A program made the position numbers and the translations under genes. 64,000 nt of DNA from an uncultured Prevotellaceae bacterium (GTDB lineage Bacteria; Bacteroidota; Bacteroidia; Bacteroidales; Muribaculaceae), in assembly GCA_900322135.1 (NCBI GenBank), contig ONYP01000003.1, positions 1-64,000 of the forward strand, given 5' to 3'. Under the pieces are notes generated by a model. The model saw only the letters and a program-made list of their open reading frames with translations, ran no database searches and was not told the origin of the DNA. Below, in pieces: positions 42,972-52,895 of the stretch (its first letter is position 1; each line of letters opens with the position of its first letter).

Positions 42972-43580
42972 TTACTCGTTGACGGGCGGGTCATGGCGCT
43001 TCACGATTGTAGCGGCAGGAGAGCACACGGTGCAGTTATCCGGCACATCATGCACCACGATAGCGTTGGCACCAATGCGCACATTATTGCCGACCTTCAC
43101 ATTACCTATCACGACGGCCCCCACCCCAATGGTCACATTGTTGCCGATGGTGGGGCAATCGTTACCTTTATACCCGAGCGTCACGCGCTGGTTAATCCAG
43201 CAATTCTCGCCTATCTCACGAGCGCTAAGGTCAGTGCAGTAGCCGTGCTGGATAAACAGGCCGCCGCCCAGTTTTTCACGCGGCACATCAAAGCCCAAAA
43301 GGATGGCGCCGTGTGGCATAGTATGCTTGATAAAGTATCGCTTCCTGCCAATGCGGTAGAGAAACAAACTCCTGAATTCAGAGCCTCCATCATCTACAAG
43401 CTCAGACAACAGATAATAAATGCGCCTGTTGCCGGGCAGGCATCCGTTGTGCACCTTGCAGAAACGGTCCAAGTCCATATCGATTTTCTCGCGTTGCGAC
43501 GAGAATTTATAGGCTAACAGCCATATCCATGACAGTGGCATGAACAGGGCCATCCTGACTTTAGTCCTTGCTGAAATCAT
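42972..43580 (-). CDS. Hexapeptide-repeat O-acetyltransferase (serine acetyltransferase-like)
   Basis: The 202-residue protein has CysE-like hexapeptide repeats: GGGLFIQHGYCTDLSAREIG, then ENCWINQRVTLGYKG, and IGNNVTIGVGAVV, VGNNVRIGANAIV with VPDNCTVCSPAATIVKRH at the end. An N-terminal hydrophobic segment (MALFMPLSWIWLLAYKF) may associate it with the membrane. It is likely to acetylate a sugar or another small acceptor using acetyl-CoA. Its core resembles the acetyltransferase at 40242, though the N-terminus differs. It lies 24 bp before the GT2 gene. Confidence 0.86.
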   Translation of the reverse strand: MISARTKVRMALFMPLSWIWLLAYKFSSQREKIDMDLDRFCKVHNGCLPGNRRIYYLLSELVDDGGSEFRSLFLYRIGRKRYFIKHTMPHGAILLGFDVPREKLGGGLFIQHGYCTDLSAREIGENCWINQRVTLGYKGNDCPTIGNNVTIGVGAVVIGNVKVGNNVRIGANAIVVHDVPDNCTVCSPAATIVKRHDPPVNE

Positions 43581-43617
43581 AACAATTTAAACTATTGCAT
43601 TTAACACCGCCTGCCGT

Positions 43618-44619
43618 TCATCCTATCTTGATGACATCCTTCTGGGCCGTGACATGAGGCATGAACCTGCGCATGAACAGAATCAGCAGATGGCATACCG
43701 GCAGCGTCACAGCCAGCAAAACCGCCATCAGGTACTCTCCTTGGAACCATCGGCGCATGAAGTAGGCAGCAATCGTAATCACCACCTGCTGGGTACACAG
43801 GATGATAATGGAATAGCGACCCCAAAACGAGACAAGCGGCAGACGCTTGAGGAATTTAGAGACGATGAGCACCATCATCGTGCCCGCGATGCCGCACAAG
43901 TAGACCTGCAGAGGACTTACAGTGGCGGGAAAACGGTTTTCAATCCAGATGAACGGGATGGCAAGGAACCCTACAATCAGCACACATGCCACCAGCAGCA
44001 AGCCATCTCTCAACGGATGAAGAGGTGCTGCCATGAATCCCGTGTGGCGGAATAACCAGTAGCCGAAAGCGAAGAACGGCAGTGCTGACATTGCCGTGTC
44101 GAGATAGAAAGGCAACAGGGTGCGGCTGGCACCCAGACCAAGCCCGACAAAGCCGAGGGCAACAGAAATGATGAGTACAATTGCAGTCTGATACTTGGCC
44201 GAAATGGCCTTTGCCAACAAGTGAATCAGATAAAAAACCAGATTCACCTCAAACAGGCACAGCAGGAACCATATCGCATTATTGAACGGGATATAGCGGT
44301 CATTAATCACCGAGGCCACAGCCGATTGATGCTTCAGGCCCGCTTCGGGCAATACCGAAGTCACCAAAAAGAAGAACAGGAAAGGAATGAGCAGCTTGTT
44401 GATCTTGCGTTTCAAGAACCCGCCAAAGTTCTCATACAACTTAAAGAACAAGCCCGACAAGATGAAATATAACGGCATCTTGAATGAGGTGGCCTGCAAT
44501 TCAAGCGAATAGGAACACCATGCTGCTATGGCTGCATGGTTGATAACGACAAGAAGGATGCAAAACCCCTTTGCCAAATCAACCCACCCAATTCTTTTAC
44601 TGTCGGCCATTTGCAACAT
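43618..44619 (-). CDS. Acyltransferase-3 family membrane protein
   Basis: The 333-residue multi-helix protein has RIGWVDLAKGFCILLVVINH with the conserved His in helix 1, and KMPLYFILSGLFFKLYENFG. Such proteins O-acylate (often O-acetylate) polysaccharides across the inner membrane. It is a tandem paralog of the next gene upstream (44672): the first 90 residues are largely identical in pattern, including FGGFLKRKINKLLIPFLFFF. Which sugar is modified is unknown. The ATG at 44619 is used, with 44610 as an alternative. Confidence 0.9.
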   Translation of the reverse strand: MLQMADSKRIGWVDLAKGFCILLVVINHAAIAAWCSYSLELQATSFKMPLYFILSGLFFKLYENFGGFLKRKINKLLIPFLFFFLVTSVLPEAGLKHQSAVASVINDRYIPFNNAIWFLLCLFEVNLVFYLIHLLAKAISAKYQTAIVLIISVALGFVGLGLGASRTLLPFYLDTAMSALPFFAFGYWLFRHTGFMAAPLHPLRDGLLLVACVLIVGFLAIPFIWIENRFPATVSPLQVYLCGIAGTMMVLIVSKFLKRLPLVSFWGRYSIIILCTQQVVITIAAYFMRRWFQGEYLMAVLLAVTLPVCHLLILFMRRFMPHVTAQKDVIKIG

Positions 44620-44671
44620 TCATTTTACTCTCGGGAAATACCAAGCTGTGTATATCCCATTCCCGCATGAG

Positions 44672-45670
44672 TCAGATTCTAATGACATCCCGTTGTGCAG
44701 TCACATGGGGCATATACCTGCGCATGAACAGAATCAGCAGGTGACAAACGGCCAATGTGGCTACCAGCACCGCCAAAACCTGCCAACCGCCAGTAAGCCA
44801 TCGCCTCGTGAAATGGGAAACAACCGTGATAACCACTTGATGGGTACACAAGATAATAATGGAGTAGCGTCCCCAAAACGAGATAAGCGGCAAGCGGCGG
44901 ATAAACTTTGAAAGTATCAGCACCATCATCGTGCCCGCTATACCCGTCAAGTAAACCAGCAAGAGCGTGGCATCGTCAGGGAAATCATTGTTGGCCCATA
45001 TCGTCGGCACAGCCAGGAACCATACCACAAGGGCGCATGCTGCCATTGTCAGGCCCTCACGCAACGGGTTAACAGGTGCTGGCATGAACCCCGTGTGGCG
45101 AAATAGCCAGTAACCGAAAGCAAACAACGGCAGGGCCGACAGGGCTGTGTCGAAGTAGAACGGTAAACGGATGTGCAACGCACCCAACCCGAGGCCGACA
45201 AAACCCAATATTGTGGCCATTGTCAAGACAATCGCCGTCTGGTAGCGGGAAGCGACGGCCTTAGCCACCAGATGCACAAGGTAGAAAACCACATTCACCA
45301 CAAACAGGCACAATAGGAACCATATCGGGTTGTTATAGTAGATTGTGCGTTCCTGAAAGAAATCAGTCAAGGCCGACCGATGCTCCAAAACCGCACACGG
45401 CAGTATCGAAGTCACAATAAAGAAGAACAGGAATGGAATGAGCAGTTTATTGATCTTGCGCTTGAGAAAACCGCCGAAATTCTCATACTGCTTGAAAAAC
45501 AAGCCCGACAGCACAAAGTAAAGCGGCATTCTGAAAGCCCTACCCTGCAGTTCCAACGGGTAATCGAAACTCTTGTTCACCCACAGGAATACATGGTTGA
45601 CGACGACCAGCAGGATACAGAATCCCTTGGCTAAGTCAACCCACCCTATTCTTTTGCTTTCAGTGACCAT
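44672..45670 (-). CDS. Acyltransferase-3 family membrane protein
   Basis: The 332-residue protein is a paralog of the one at 43618: SKRIGWVDLAKGFCILLVVV with the helix-1 His (NHVFLWV), RMPLYFVLSGLFFKQYENFG, and matching C-termini (LPLISFWGRYSIIILCTHQV against LPLVSFWGRYSIIILCTQQV). It is an inner-membrane O-acyltransferase for the glycan. The preceding acyltransferase ends inside it: 11 bp overlap (45660-45670). Confidence 0.9.
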   Translation of the reverse strand: MVTESKRIGWVDLAKGFCILLVVVNHVFLWVNKSFDYPLELQGRAFRMPLYFVLSGLFFKQYENFGGFLKRKINKLLIPFLFFFIVTSILPCAVLEHRSALTDFFQERTIYYNNPIWFLLCLFVVNVVFYLVHLVAKAVASRYQTAIVLTMATILGFVGLGLGALHIRLPFYFDTALSALPLFAFGYWLFRHTGFMPAPVNPLREGLTMAACALVVWFLAVPTIWANNDFPDDATLLLVYLTGIAGTMMVLILSKFIRRLPLISFWGRYSIIILCTHQVVITVVSHFTRRWLTGGWQVLAVLVATLAVCHLLILFMRRYMPHVTAQRDVIRI

Positions 45671-46703
45671 TAGATTTAGTCAATGCAAGGGTTATGCGGT
45701 CAACGATGGTTTTAATCAACCACGATGAGATAAAAGTAATCAGCATGGTCCATAGCACCACCAAGTTGATGTCCTTGAAAATCGTGATTGCGGGTTGGTA
45801 GAACCAACTTACACACGCGGTGAAGAACAAGGCGTGAAAGAACCACATGTACACACTGATATCACCAATCTTCTTTAATAAACGGCGTAATGGTCCCAAT
45901 TTGCACTTGTTGAACAGGATTACGACTGCACCGATTAGTACCGGTACATAGAAAAAATCAAGCTGAAAGCCCATTACCAGTAACCGTTTCCCTGTCAACA
46001 GCAGCACAATGACTATCGTCAATATTGAGAGCAAGCCGACAAGCCATGCCGGGTACTTGCCGATGTGTAATCGCTCGTAGTACCTCTCCTGGGAGAACAA
46101 CAGGCCCAACACAGCAACGGGCGTATAGCGCAGGCAATTATACACAGCCTTGTGTGCGCACTCACCCATCATGTCGGCCAGATATCGATGCACCACAGCC
46201 TCGATGGCATAGGAGACGACACAAATCAACAGTGCGTTGATAACTGGATATCGCTTTATCGCCTTAGACACCCAAGGCAAGACAATCATTAAGTAGATAT
46301 AATAATAGATAAACCAATTGAAATAATTGAGATTACCTTTCAGACCAACGAGGTTGCACAAGAAATTGCCAATGCCCCTTTCCTTAATCTCGTCCAAAGC
46401 AAAGGGGACGGTGAACAGGAACAATATCACATAATAGGGCAAGAGCATCTTCCAGATGTGTTTAATGCCATACCTCCAATCCTTGGTTTTGGAAAACGCA
46501 TAGCCATAACCCACCATAAAGGCGAAGATGCCAATGCACAGATTGAACCCTATACCCAACTTGTCCAATGACAAGTGCCAATCCAATGTGGCGCCATAAT
46601 AGTAGCCCACATTATAGCAATGCAGACACATCATGAGAATCATGCCGATTCCCTTGATGATACTTGTCATGCTCTTGTCAAAACACAGGGTTCCCTTGTT
46701 CAT
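45660..46703 (-). CDS. Acyltransferase-3 family membrane protein
   Basis: The 347-residue polytopic protein has MTSIIKGIGMILMMCLHCYN with a conserved His, FMVGYGYAF and a LGPLRRLLKKIGDISVYMWF segment near the end, which matches the acyltransferase-3 family. Its relation to the two preceding paralogs is distant; it looks more like the gene at 54356 (both have KGI-x-[IM][IL][LM][MI]M in helix 1 and a SLYMWF/SVYMWF end). The gene is A+T-richer than its neighbours. The start is the ATG at 46703; a GTG precedes it. Confidence 0.88.
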   Translation of the reverse strand: MNKGTLCFDKSMTSIIKGIGMILMMCLHCYNVGYYYGATLDWHLSLDKLGIGFNLCIGIFAFMVGYGYAFSKTKDWRYGIKHIWKMLLPYYVILFLFTVPFALDEIKERGIGNFLCNLVGLKGNLNYFNWFIYYYIYLMIVLPWVSKAIKRYPVINALLICVVSYAIEAVVHRYLADMMGECAHKAVYNCLRYTPVAVLGLLFSQERYYERLHIGKYPAWLVGLLSILTIVIVLLLTGKRLLVMGFQLDFFYVPVLIGAVVILFNKCKLGPLRRLLKKIGDISVYMWFFHALFFTACVSWFYQPAITIFKDINLVVLWTMLITFISSWLIKTIVDRITLALTKSNGH

Positions 46704-46758
46704 CACCTTGATGACCGAGATTTACTTGCCGGATTATCAATTTGCGGCTTCAGGGGTT

Positions 46759-47661
46759 TTAATGGCCAATGTTCATCTTGGCATCATGCTTCACCTTATG
46801 GCGAATCATGAGATAAAGAGCAATCCCGCCAGGGATGCACAACATGGTCAACAACTTCTCAGGACTCTCCTGAATGAAACGCCAATTACGGCTGATGATG
46901 CTGCTCGAGACATAATGAGTGCACACCTTCAGTTTGCGCTTAAAACTCTTGGTAGTCTTCATCTCGGCCTTGCGGAAGAAAGCAAAGCCCCGCGGATTTC
47001 TCCAATACTGCTTGAACATGTTGAAGCTCGAGCCGTCCTGCTGGTACTCGACAATGACCAGGGGCTCATTGAGCGTTATCAACTCATAATCCTGGTCGAT
47101 GAGCATGTATTTATAGGCCAACCCGACATATCGCTCACCGTCAAACAAGGGGTACTCGGGATAGCGATTGATGACATCGGTGCGGTATACCAGCTTCTTA
47201 TCACCCTTGCCGCCTGCCTCATAAAAGCCCTGAAGGGTCGTCGTTGCCATTCCCTCGGGGAAATCAGTGCCGATAAGCGTACCGTCCTCGGTAACATCCA
47301 AGCCAATCAATCCGGCATACTTGTCGCTGCCATGTTCGTGCCAGCACTTGAGAATCTTTTCTACCGCATCATCAGGCATGAAGTCATCGCTGTCGATACA
47401 AGTGTTCAGGGGGGTATCGATATTGCGGTAGGCGGTGTTGTGCGCGCCATGCATTCCCTGGTTCTGCTGATAGATATAGCGGATTGCTATCTTGCCTTCG
47501 GCAATCCATCCGTCGACCAGTTCCCGTGTGTTGTCAGACGAGCCGTCGTCAACGATGAGCCAGCAAAAGTCCTTGCAGGTCTGTCGGCACAGGCTCTCAT
47601 AGGTTCGGCCTATCGTGTGCGCACGATTATAGGCCGGAGTGAAAACAGTCAGTGTTGCCAT
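46759..47661 (-). CDS. Glycosyltransferase family 2
   Basis: The 300-residue GT-A enzyme starts MATLTVFTPAYNRAHTIGRT (ATG at 47661). It has WLIVDDGSSDNTRELVDGWI, CIDSDDFMPDDAV for the metal, and a C-terminal basic segment. It resembles WbbL/EpsE-type enzymes of Bacteroides capsule loci. Adds one sugar to the repeat unit. A 92-bp gap separates it from the polymerase gene upstream. Confidence 0.92.
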   Translation of the reverse strand: MATLTVFTPAYNRAHTIGRTYESLCRQTCKDFCWLIVDDGSSDNTRELVDGWIAEGKIAIRYIYQQNQGMHGAHNTAYRNIDTPLNTCIDSDDFMPDDAVEKILKCWHEHGSDKYAGLIGLDVTEDGTLIGTDFPEGMATTTLQGFYEAGGKGDKKLVYRTDVINRYPEYPLFDGERYVGLAYKYMLIDQDYELITLNEPLVIVEYQQDGSSFNMFKQYWRNPRGFAFFRKAEMKTTKSFKRKLKVCTHYVSSSIISRNWRFIQESPEKLLTMLCIPGGIALYLMIRHKVKHDAKMNIGH

Positions 47662-47752
47662 TAATTCAAACAAAAGGTGTGTATTACAGCTTGCACTAGG
47701 TAACGATCATTTGCCCTGGATTGCACCGACAGGACAAATACCACATCATCTT

Positions 47753-48928
47753 TTATTCAAGCCACCAGTATTTGTCAAAGCCCTTGAATCCCGTTGTACC
47801 GAAGTAATAGATAAAGTACATGAAGAAAGTAAAGCCCGAATAGAAAAAGAGGATCAGTGAAGTCTTACGGTCTTGATCTTCCCAAATATTCATTTTAAGC
47901 AAGGGATAGAAAAATACCACAGGATAAATGAACCAGGACAGGTAAGCAAAGCGGTTGGAGAATGATGCACGAATCACCATGATCCAGAATGCATTACACA
48001 GCAGATAGGTGTTGGCAATCATTGTATATCCAGGATCGGTGAACCGACGATGCTTTGTGACATACCAGATCATCAACACCGGCATGGCACTATATAACAA
48101 GAAGTCCCATCGGAAACCCGTATGCGAGAAATATTGTGCGTTCTTCTCTTGAGAATTATAATAAACCGACATGCGGTCGTCAAAGCCGAGTGAAGTGAAC
48201 ACCTGTGCCACAAGGGGACCAATAGTCAACGAGAGGAAGATTGAAAGAAGCCAGAAACGCAAGGCCATCTTTGTGTCTTTAATCACATAGACTGTGGAAA
48301 TCGCCGCTGCGCTAGGCAGCAAGGTTGAGCGATGGATACCCAAAGCTATAAACATCAGTATTGCGCCAGCAACCCTCTTGGGCCCTTTCTCGATAAATAA
48401 AGACAATGCCAAGAGCTCGGTGCTGCAGCCGATACCGTTGCGAATTCCATTAGTTCCATAGGAGAAGAACGAGAAAGCGCTAAAGAAGAACAGCATAGCA
48501 ATCCACAGGTTCTTGCGGGCCAGTGTCCAAGAGCATGCAAACATGAGGCCGACATATCCTGCCTCCACAACCAGGAAATATTCATTTTCATTAAGACCCA
48601 TGTGGGCACAGAATATACCGATATTGTCCCAGAACCACTCACTACCAAAGCTAATCATTCTATAGGACATTTCCTCATAAGCGGTATAGTTGCGCGCATA
48701 TAGCCACATATCGCCGAACTCACTGGAAATGGGGCGCAGACCGATATAGAAAATAGCCAACAACGAGAAAAGCAAGGCCACACCTTGCAAGGGAGTGCCC
48801 TGAGAGTTAAGTATCTTCTGGTTATTAGAGCCAACATAATACAGCACTGTTCCCCATATCATGATAAGGAGTGTCGTGTACCAAGCCAGAGAGAAGTAGA
48901 AAATTGAAATAAATTCAATAGATTCCAT
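47753..48928 (-). CDS. EpsG-like polysaccharide polymerase (Wzy-type)
   Basis: The 391-residue protein has about eleven hydrophobic helices and matches the EpsG family: GLRPISSEFGDMWLYARNY near the N-terminus, SYGTNGIRNGIGCSTELLAL in the middle and GIHRSTLLPSAAAI, all typical of EpsG. EpsG/Wzy proteins polymerise lipid-linked repeat units at the periplasmic face. It is the only polymerase seen in the window, and there is no flippase next to it. The gene is A+T-richer than the surrounding genes, as is common for Wzy genes. Confidence 0.87.
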   Translation of the reverse strand: MESIEFISIFYFSLAWYTTLLIMIWGTVLYYVGSNNQKILNSQGTPLQGVALLFSLLAIFYIGLRPISSEFGDMWLYARNYTAYEEMSYRMISFGSEWFWDNIGIFCAHMGLNENEYFLVVEAGYVGLMFACSWTLARKNLWIAMLFFFSAFSFFSYGTNGIRNGIGCSTELLALSLFIEKGPKRVAGAILMFIALGIHRSTLLPSAAAISTVYVIKDTKMALRFWLLSIFLSLTIGPLVAQVFTSLGFDDRMSVYYNSQEKNAQYFSHTGFRWDFLLYSAMPVLMIWYVTKHRRFTDPGYTMIANTYLLCNAFWIMVIRASFSNRFAYLSWFIYPVVFFYPLLKMNIWEDQDRKTSLILFFYSGFTFFMYFIYYFGTTGFKGFDKYWWLE

Positions 48929-48982
48929 AATGTGCGTGAATCAATCTTTGAATGACCGAGTTATAGCGGGATATCGCAATCC

Positions 48983-49993
48983 CTACAGTTTAAGTAAAAA
49001 GCCGACGGGTGAACGACGGATGAGTTCAGAGATGACTGCCGACAAGACCATGTAGACCAGAGTGATCAACACCGCGACAACAGGGTGGACATAGAGCCCT
49101 TGCTCAAAGGGTGAAAAGCGTCCAAACAGCAGCATTAGCATCAGGTGAAATATATAAATCCCCAAGGCATTATTGCCCAGGAAAGTGATAAATCTTTTCA
49201 GTAGCGGTAAACGCTCCATTTCACAATCCCTAACCCAGAGGAAGACTGCAATCGACAGAGACAGGGCACCGAGGGTGGGAAAGCAATAGTTACCTGCAGC
49301 AAAAGTGTGATGCAACCGGTTAGCGAATGCCATTGCCTCGATGGCAAGCAGCGCTAAACCCAAAACGGCACAAACCCAAGGCACCCACTTCTTGAAGGAA
49401 CAAAGCCTGAGATGATCACCGGCATACAGATAAACCACACTGTAGAGCGTAAAAAAACCCGTGCGCCACGAGTGGACCTGGGTTGCAGGGTCATGCAGGG
49501 TCAGCAAATCCCAAGCCAGATTGGTCGCGAAGGGATATACCAACAATGCCGCCACAACAAGCCAGCGGCACCAACGGGGCAGCTGCGAGATGATGTAGTT
49601 AACGACATACAGCAACGCGAGAGAGAAGAGGAACCAGTAGTAATTGAGCCTATCGGGCGTCAGCGAAAACGGCTTGTGTTTAGTGTAAATCTGTAAACAG
49701 ATGACCATCAAGCCCCAGAACAGACCAGCCAGAATCAAACGGCCAACCTTAGAGGCAGTTTTCTTCAGGTCATAGTTGCGATGGACAGTCAATGCCCCAT
49801 TGACCATGAAGAACAACGGAACGCCGCAGGCACAAAACAGCCACAGCACCTGGACCAGAGTAGGATAATAGTATTGCCCGTCACGATAGCCCATGTCCAC
49901 CATACCCACATGGTAGAGCACGACGAAAAACGCAGCCAATGCCTTGAGGGCATCGTAGCCGAAAACGCGCTTTTTTTCCGTGAGTTTTGTCAT
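48983..49993 (-). CDS. Acyltransferase-3 family membrane protein
   Basis: The 336-residue polytopic protein has VFGYDALKALAAFFVVLYHV with the helix-1 His and CACGVPLFFMVNGALTVHR, typical of this family of glycan O-acyltransferases. It begins 3 bp downstream of a GT2 stop. A C-terminal VLITLVYMVLSAVISELI helix ends the protein. Substrate unknown. Confidence 0.9.
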   Translation of the reverse strand: MTKLTEKKRVFGYDALKALAAFFVVLYHVGMVDMGYRDGQYYYPTLVQVLWLFCACGVPLFFMVNGALTVHRNYDLKKTASKVGRLILAGLFWGLMVICLQIYTKHKPFSLTPDRLNYYWFLFSLALLYVVNYIISQLPRWCRWLVVAALLVYPFATNLAWDLLTLHDPATQVHSWRTGFFTLYSVVYLYAGDHLRLCSFKKWVPWVCAVLGLALLAIEAMAFANRLHHTFAAGNYCFPTLGALSLSIAVFLWVRDCEMERLPLLKRFITFLGNNALGIYIFHLMLMLLFGRFSPFEQGLYVHPVVAVLITLVYMVLSAVISELIRRSPVGFLLKL

Positions 49994-49996
49994 TGT

Positions 49997-50920
49997 TTAA
50001 CCGATAAACCTGGACAACCGGCAAGCGAGCCAGTAGTTGTGGGAAACCAGCCAGGCATAGGCGCTCATCTTGCGGGAAGATATTCCTGTTTTAGCAATCA
50101 GATGCCCATCACGCCTGATTTCCTCCTGAAGCAGTCTCACATTGGAGTTGTGAGGATAGGCATGAGCAGCGGCATCCTTTAGAATCTGGGTCATCTCACA
50201 GGCAAACCTAGCATGGGAAATGTCATTGAAGCGTGGCCATGATTCTTCGGTGTCACGGCAGATGTGGTCCCAAGTGGTATAGGCCGAGAATTTCTTTCCG
50301 TTGAAAGGCTGCCGGGAGAGACTGTTCTCGTTTACCCTATAATGATACAACTCATCATTCAGGACGCGCACCCTGTTCACCTTGAGCAGCACCTGCCACA
50401 CGATGAGGGCATCCTCGCCGTAACTGACCGTTTTGTCAATCTCGAGATTGTCGAACAACCCCCTCCTTATCAACTTGTCACATAGCGAGCCCCTGAATGT
50501 GATATGCTCCAGGAACAGCTTGACAATCTGCTCACGGTTATAGGCGTTATCCAGATTGCCACTGTGGGCACCAAGTTGATAAGAGACGACATCATAGTCA
50601 TCCTGTTGCTGTTCACGCAGCAGAATCTCAATGGTGTTAGGCTCTATCCAATCGTCACTGTCGACAAAAAGCACAAAATCTCCTATCGCCTTATCAAGCA
50701 GGTGGGCTCTAGTAGCAGCAACGCCACTGTTAGGCTGGCTAAACACCTCGACGCGTTTATCCTGACGCTGCAACTCCAGCAGGATGTCCAATGAATCATC
50801 GGTTGAGCCGTCATTAATGAGGACAATCTGCAGGTCCGCGTAGGTCTGTCCTGTGAGTGAGGCTACACACTCACGCAGATAGGGTGCGGCATTATATACC
50901 GGGACAAGTATCGAAACCAT
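49997..50920 (-). CDS. Glycosyltransferase family 2
   Basis: The 307-residue GT-A enzyme starts MVSILVPVYNAAPYLRECVA and has IVLINDGSTDDSLDIL and FVLFVDSDDWIEPNTIEILL. It adds a sugar to the lipid-linked unit. The length and ending (RMSAYAWLVSHNYWLACRLS-type hydrophobic tail) suggest peripheral membrane association. The upstream neighbour is the GT-B enzyme at 50930, 9 bp away. Confidence 0.92.
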   Translation of the reverse strand: MVSILVPVYNAAPYLRECVASLTGQTYADLQIVLINDGSTDDSLDILLELQRQDKRVEVFSQPNSGVAATRAHLLDKAIGDFVLFVDSDDWIEPNTIEILLREQQQDDYDVVSYQLGAHSGNLDNAYNREQIVKLFLEHITFRGSLCDKLIRRGLFDNLEIDKTVSYGEDALIVWQVLLKVNRVRVLNDELYHYRVNENSLSRQPFNGKKFSAYTTWDHICRDTEESWPRFNDISHARFACEMTQILKDAAAHAYPHNSNVRLLQEEIRRDGHLIAKTGISSRKMSAYAWLVSHNYWLACRLSRFIG

Positions 50921-50929
50921 GAGTTCAGT

Positions 50930-52144
50930 TTACTTGGAAGAGGGTCTAGGATGCTCATCCAGCCAGCGCTGCTGTGCCTCAAGCAGGTTGTTGAGCCATG
51001 CCTCGGCCGCCGACTTGCCGTTGAAGTGAGACCGCACAAAGTCACAACCAGCCTTGGCAATCGTCTCAAGTTCTTGCTGGTGTTCAGGTTGTTGATAGTA
51101 AGAGATTTTTGCCTTCAAGTCATCGAGGGTGCCGTCATAACCGATATAATGGACTCCCTCCTTCATGCCATAATCCTCGTAGTAGCCCACGGTCTGCCCA
51201 ATATAAGCACACCCGCAAGCCATACCCTCAACAAAACCGATGCCGGGCAAGCCGATGATTTCCTCGCCGACGACACACATCTTGTAGTCGTTGAATTTCT
51301 CAACCATATCGAAGGAGTAATACTTCTTCTGGTGGCCTACAAAGAACTTGTCATGCAAGCGCTTAAAAATTTTGACGACCTTATTATCATTCTTCGAGAC
51401 CTTGGCAGCCTTGGCATCCTCAAGGTAGTCGCTATTGAAACAGTCTACCCAGGGCACCAAGTCCTTGGCATTGTCATAGACCTGCTTGCGAGCCGGCTGC
51501 AGGCAATTGTGGCCATAATACTTAACCAGATACTCGGGATAGGTCACCGTGCCCACCGAGACAGCCTTGTTCTGTCGCTCGGCAAAAGGCTTAACGACCT
51601 TGAAGCGCTCGGCAAACACAAAGGGGATTACCAAATACTGCTTCTTGAACCACCCGAAATACTCGTCAAAGGCAATAAACCGCTTCTGCATATTGCTCTC
51701 ATTGTACATCAAGTCAGGGTCAAGCTTTTCCATCACCCCAGCCTGTGTCACAGAGAAATGCAACTGGCTGATAGCCAAGAAAGCATCGGGACGGCGCTTG
51801 AAATCCATCTGAGCACCGAAGAGCTGATACAAGATGACGATATCATCGTGCCTTATCTCGTCCTCACTCTTGAGGACCTTGATTTTGTTCAATGGTATAC
51901 CGTTCTTCCTCATCGTGATGCGATGGTCCAAGAACCGGAACGACTGGAGGAAGCGGTTACGCGTTGTGTAGGACAACGAGAGGCCGCGCTTATTGATGTA
52001 GGAGCATACCTCCACATCATCCCGCGACAGCAGGTAGTCAAGAATATACTTGTGCTTGATGGCAACTGACTGCTTGAAAATGAACTTATTGAGTGTCTTT
52101 ACAAGAAACTCGTTGCCATGCAGGTTGACAAATACTATTCGCAT
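50930..52144 (-). CDS. Putative GT-B glycosyltransferase
   Basis: The 404-residue protein begins MRIVFVNLHGNEFLVKTLNK (ATG at 52144). It lacks the usual GT4 signature, but the C-terminal half has a donor-binding-like pattern: GEEIIGLPGIGFVEGMACGCAYIG, then SYYQQPEHQQELETIAKAG and WLNNLLEAQQRWL. The retaining-type Glu in GFVEGMACG would match the EX7E site of GT4. It probably adds a sugar to the glycan. The assignment is at fold level; the exact family is unsure. Confidence 0.72.
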   Translation of the reverse strand: MRIVFVNLHGNEFLVKTLNKFIFKQSVAIKHKYILDYLLSRDDVEVCSYINKRGLSLSYTTRNRFLQSFRFLDHRITMRKNGIPLNKIKVLKSEDEIRHDDIVILYQLFGAQMDFKRRPDAFLAISQLHFSVTQAGVMEKLDPDLMYNESNMQKRFIAFDEYFGWFKKQYLVIPFVFAERFKVVKPFAERQNKAVSVGTVTYPEYLVKYYGHNCLQPARKQVYDNAKDLVPWVDCFNSDYLEDAKAAKVSKNDNKVVKIFKRLHDKFFVGHQKKYYSFDMVEKFNDYKMCVVGEEIIGLPGIGFVEGMACGCAYIGQTVGYYEDYGMKEGVHYIGYDGTLDDLKAKISYYQQPEHQQELETIAKAGCDFVRSHFNGKSAAEAWLNNLLEAQQRWLDEHPRPSSK

Positions 52145-52210
52145 AAGCAAGGTTTTAAAAGAAGTAGATCATCATGTCACCCCCAGTGGAGCAAGACGGG
52201 TGGCAATTCA

Positions 52211-52891
52211 TTAGTTAACACGAGTCACAGCCCAATCCTGATAATCTTCGATCTGTATCGGGCGGAATATTTTCTTATCGAGCAACATCGCATAGATGAT
52301 GTGCGACAGGTAAAGCGGTGAGTAATCCTTGAGGCGCTCATAGTAGCGGCAAAACTCGTCAGCATCTTCAAAGCAGTAACCTCCAGCACTAAAGAAGTGG
52401 CTAACCACCCTCTTCTCGATGATATTGGTCACATAGAACATGTCATCGACAGCGACATAACTCTTGTGCTGAGGATCGACAATGGGCAGATTCTCCAACG
52501 GATAGATGGAAACGCCGTTCTGCGGGAGTATCTCATCGGTGGTGAAGTAGCAGTCGGCATCCTTGATGAACACAATGCCGGAGATACCGTTTAATTGTAT
52601 TGCCCTCGCCACGGTCTCGACCTGGCTGCCGGTGGGCTCGTCAAGGATGGTCACATGGGCGTTGTCCAGGTGGTGCTTGCGGAACTGCATGTCCAGTTGC
52701 TCGCTCAGCATGAAACGCTCGTCATGTTCCCTGAGTATGACAAAATAGATATCTTTAATCACATCCATGGGCAATCCCGTAATGGCTTTGACACAAAACA
52801 TAGTGCCCGTGTCGTCATAGCGGAACGGCTGTGGGAGTTTGTTGGCATATTCAGCCTTGTTGGCTGCAATGGGTACAATTAATGTCATCAT
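52211..52891 (-). CDS. GT-A-fold nucleotidyltransferase-like protein
   Basis: The 226-residue protein starts MMTLIVPIAANKAEYANKLP, and looks like a sugar- or polyol-phosphate nucleotidyltransferase: IVPIAA in place of the usual IILAAG, TILDEPTGSQVETVARAI and FIKDADCYFTTDEI, where DAD could be the metal site. The signature GxGxR loop is missing, so activity is uncertain. It is followed immediately upstream by the kinase-like and HAD genes (52896, 53795). Similar trios occur in capsule loci that make CDP-activated or phosphorylated substituents. Confidence 0.65.
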   Translation of the reverse strand: MMTLIVPIAANKAEYANKLPQPFRYDDTGTMFCVKAITGLPMDVIKDIYFVILREHDERFMLSEQLDMQFRKHHLDNAHVTILDEPTGSQVETVARAIQLNGISGIVFIKDADCYFTTDEILPQNGVSIYPLENLPIVDPQHKSYVAVDDMFYVTNIIEKRVVSHFFSAGGYCFEDADEFCRYYERLKDYSPLYLSHIIYAMLLDKKIFRPIQIEDYQDWAVTRVN

Positions 52892-52895
52892 GGCT

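Noticed and set aside
42324..43517. 397-codon plus-strand frame across two genes
   Set aside because: It spans a GT2 and an acetyltransferase gene on the other strand and their junction; composition and lack of motifs mark it as a shadow.
46633..47664. 343-codon plus-strand frame opposite the GT2 gene
   Set aside because: Antisense to a clear glycosyltransferase; no motif found.
50951..52069. 372-codon plus-strand frame opposite the GT-B gene
   Set aside because: Mirror of a real coding region; the minus-strand product has coherent glycosyltransferase-like features, this one does not.
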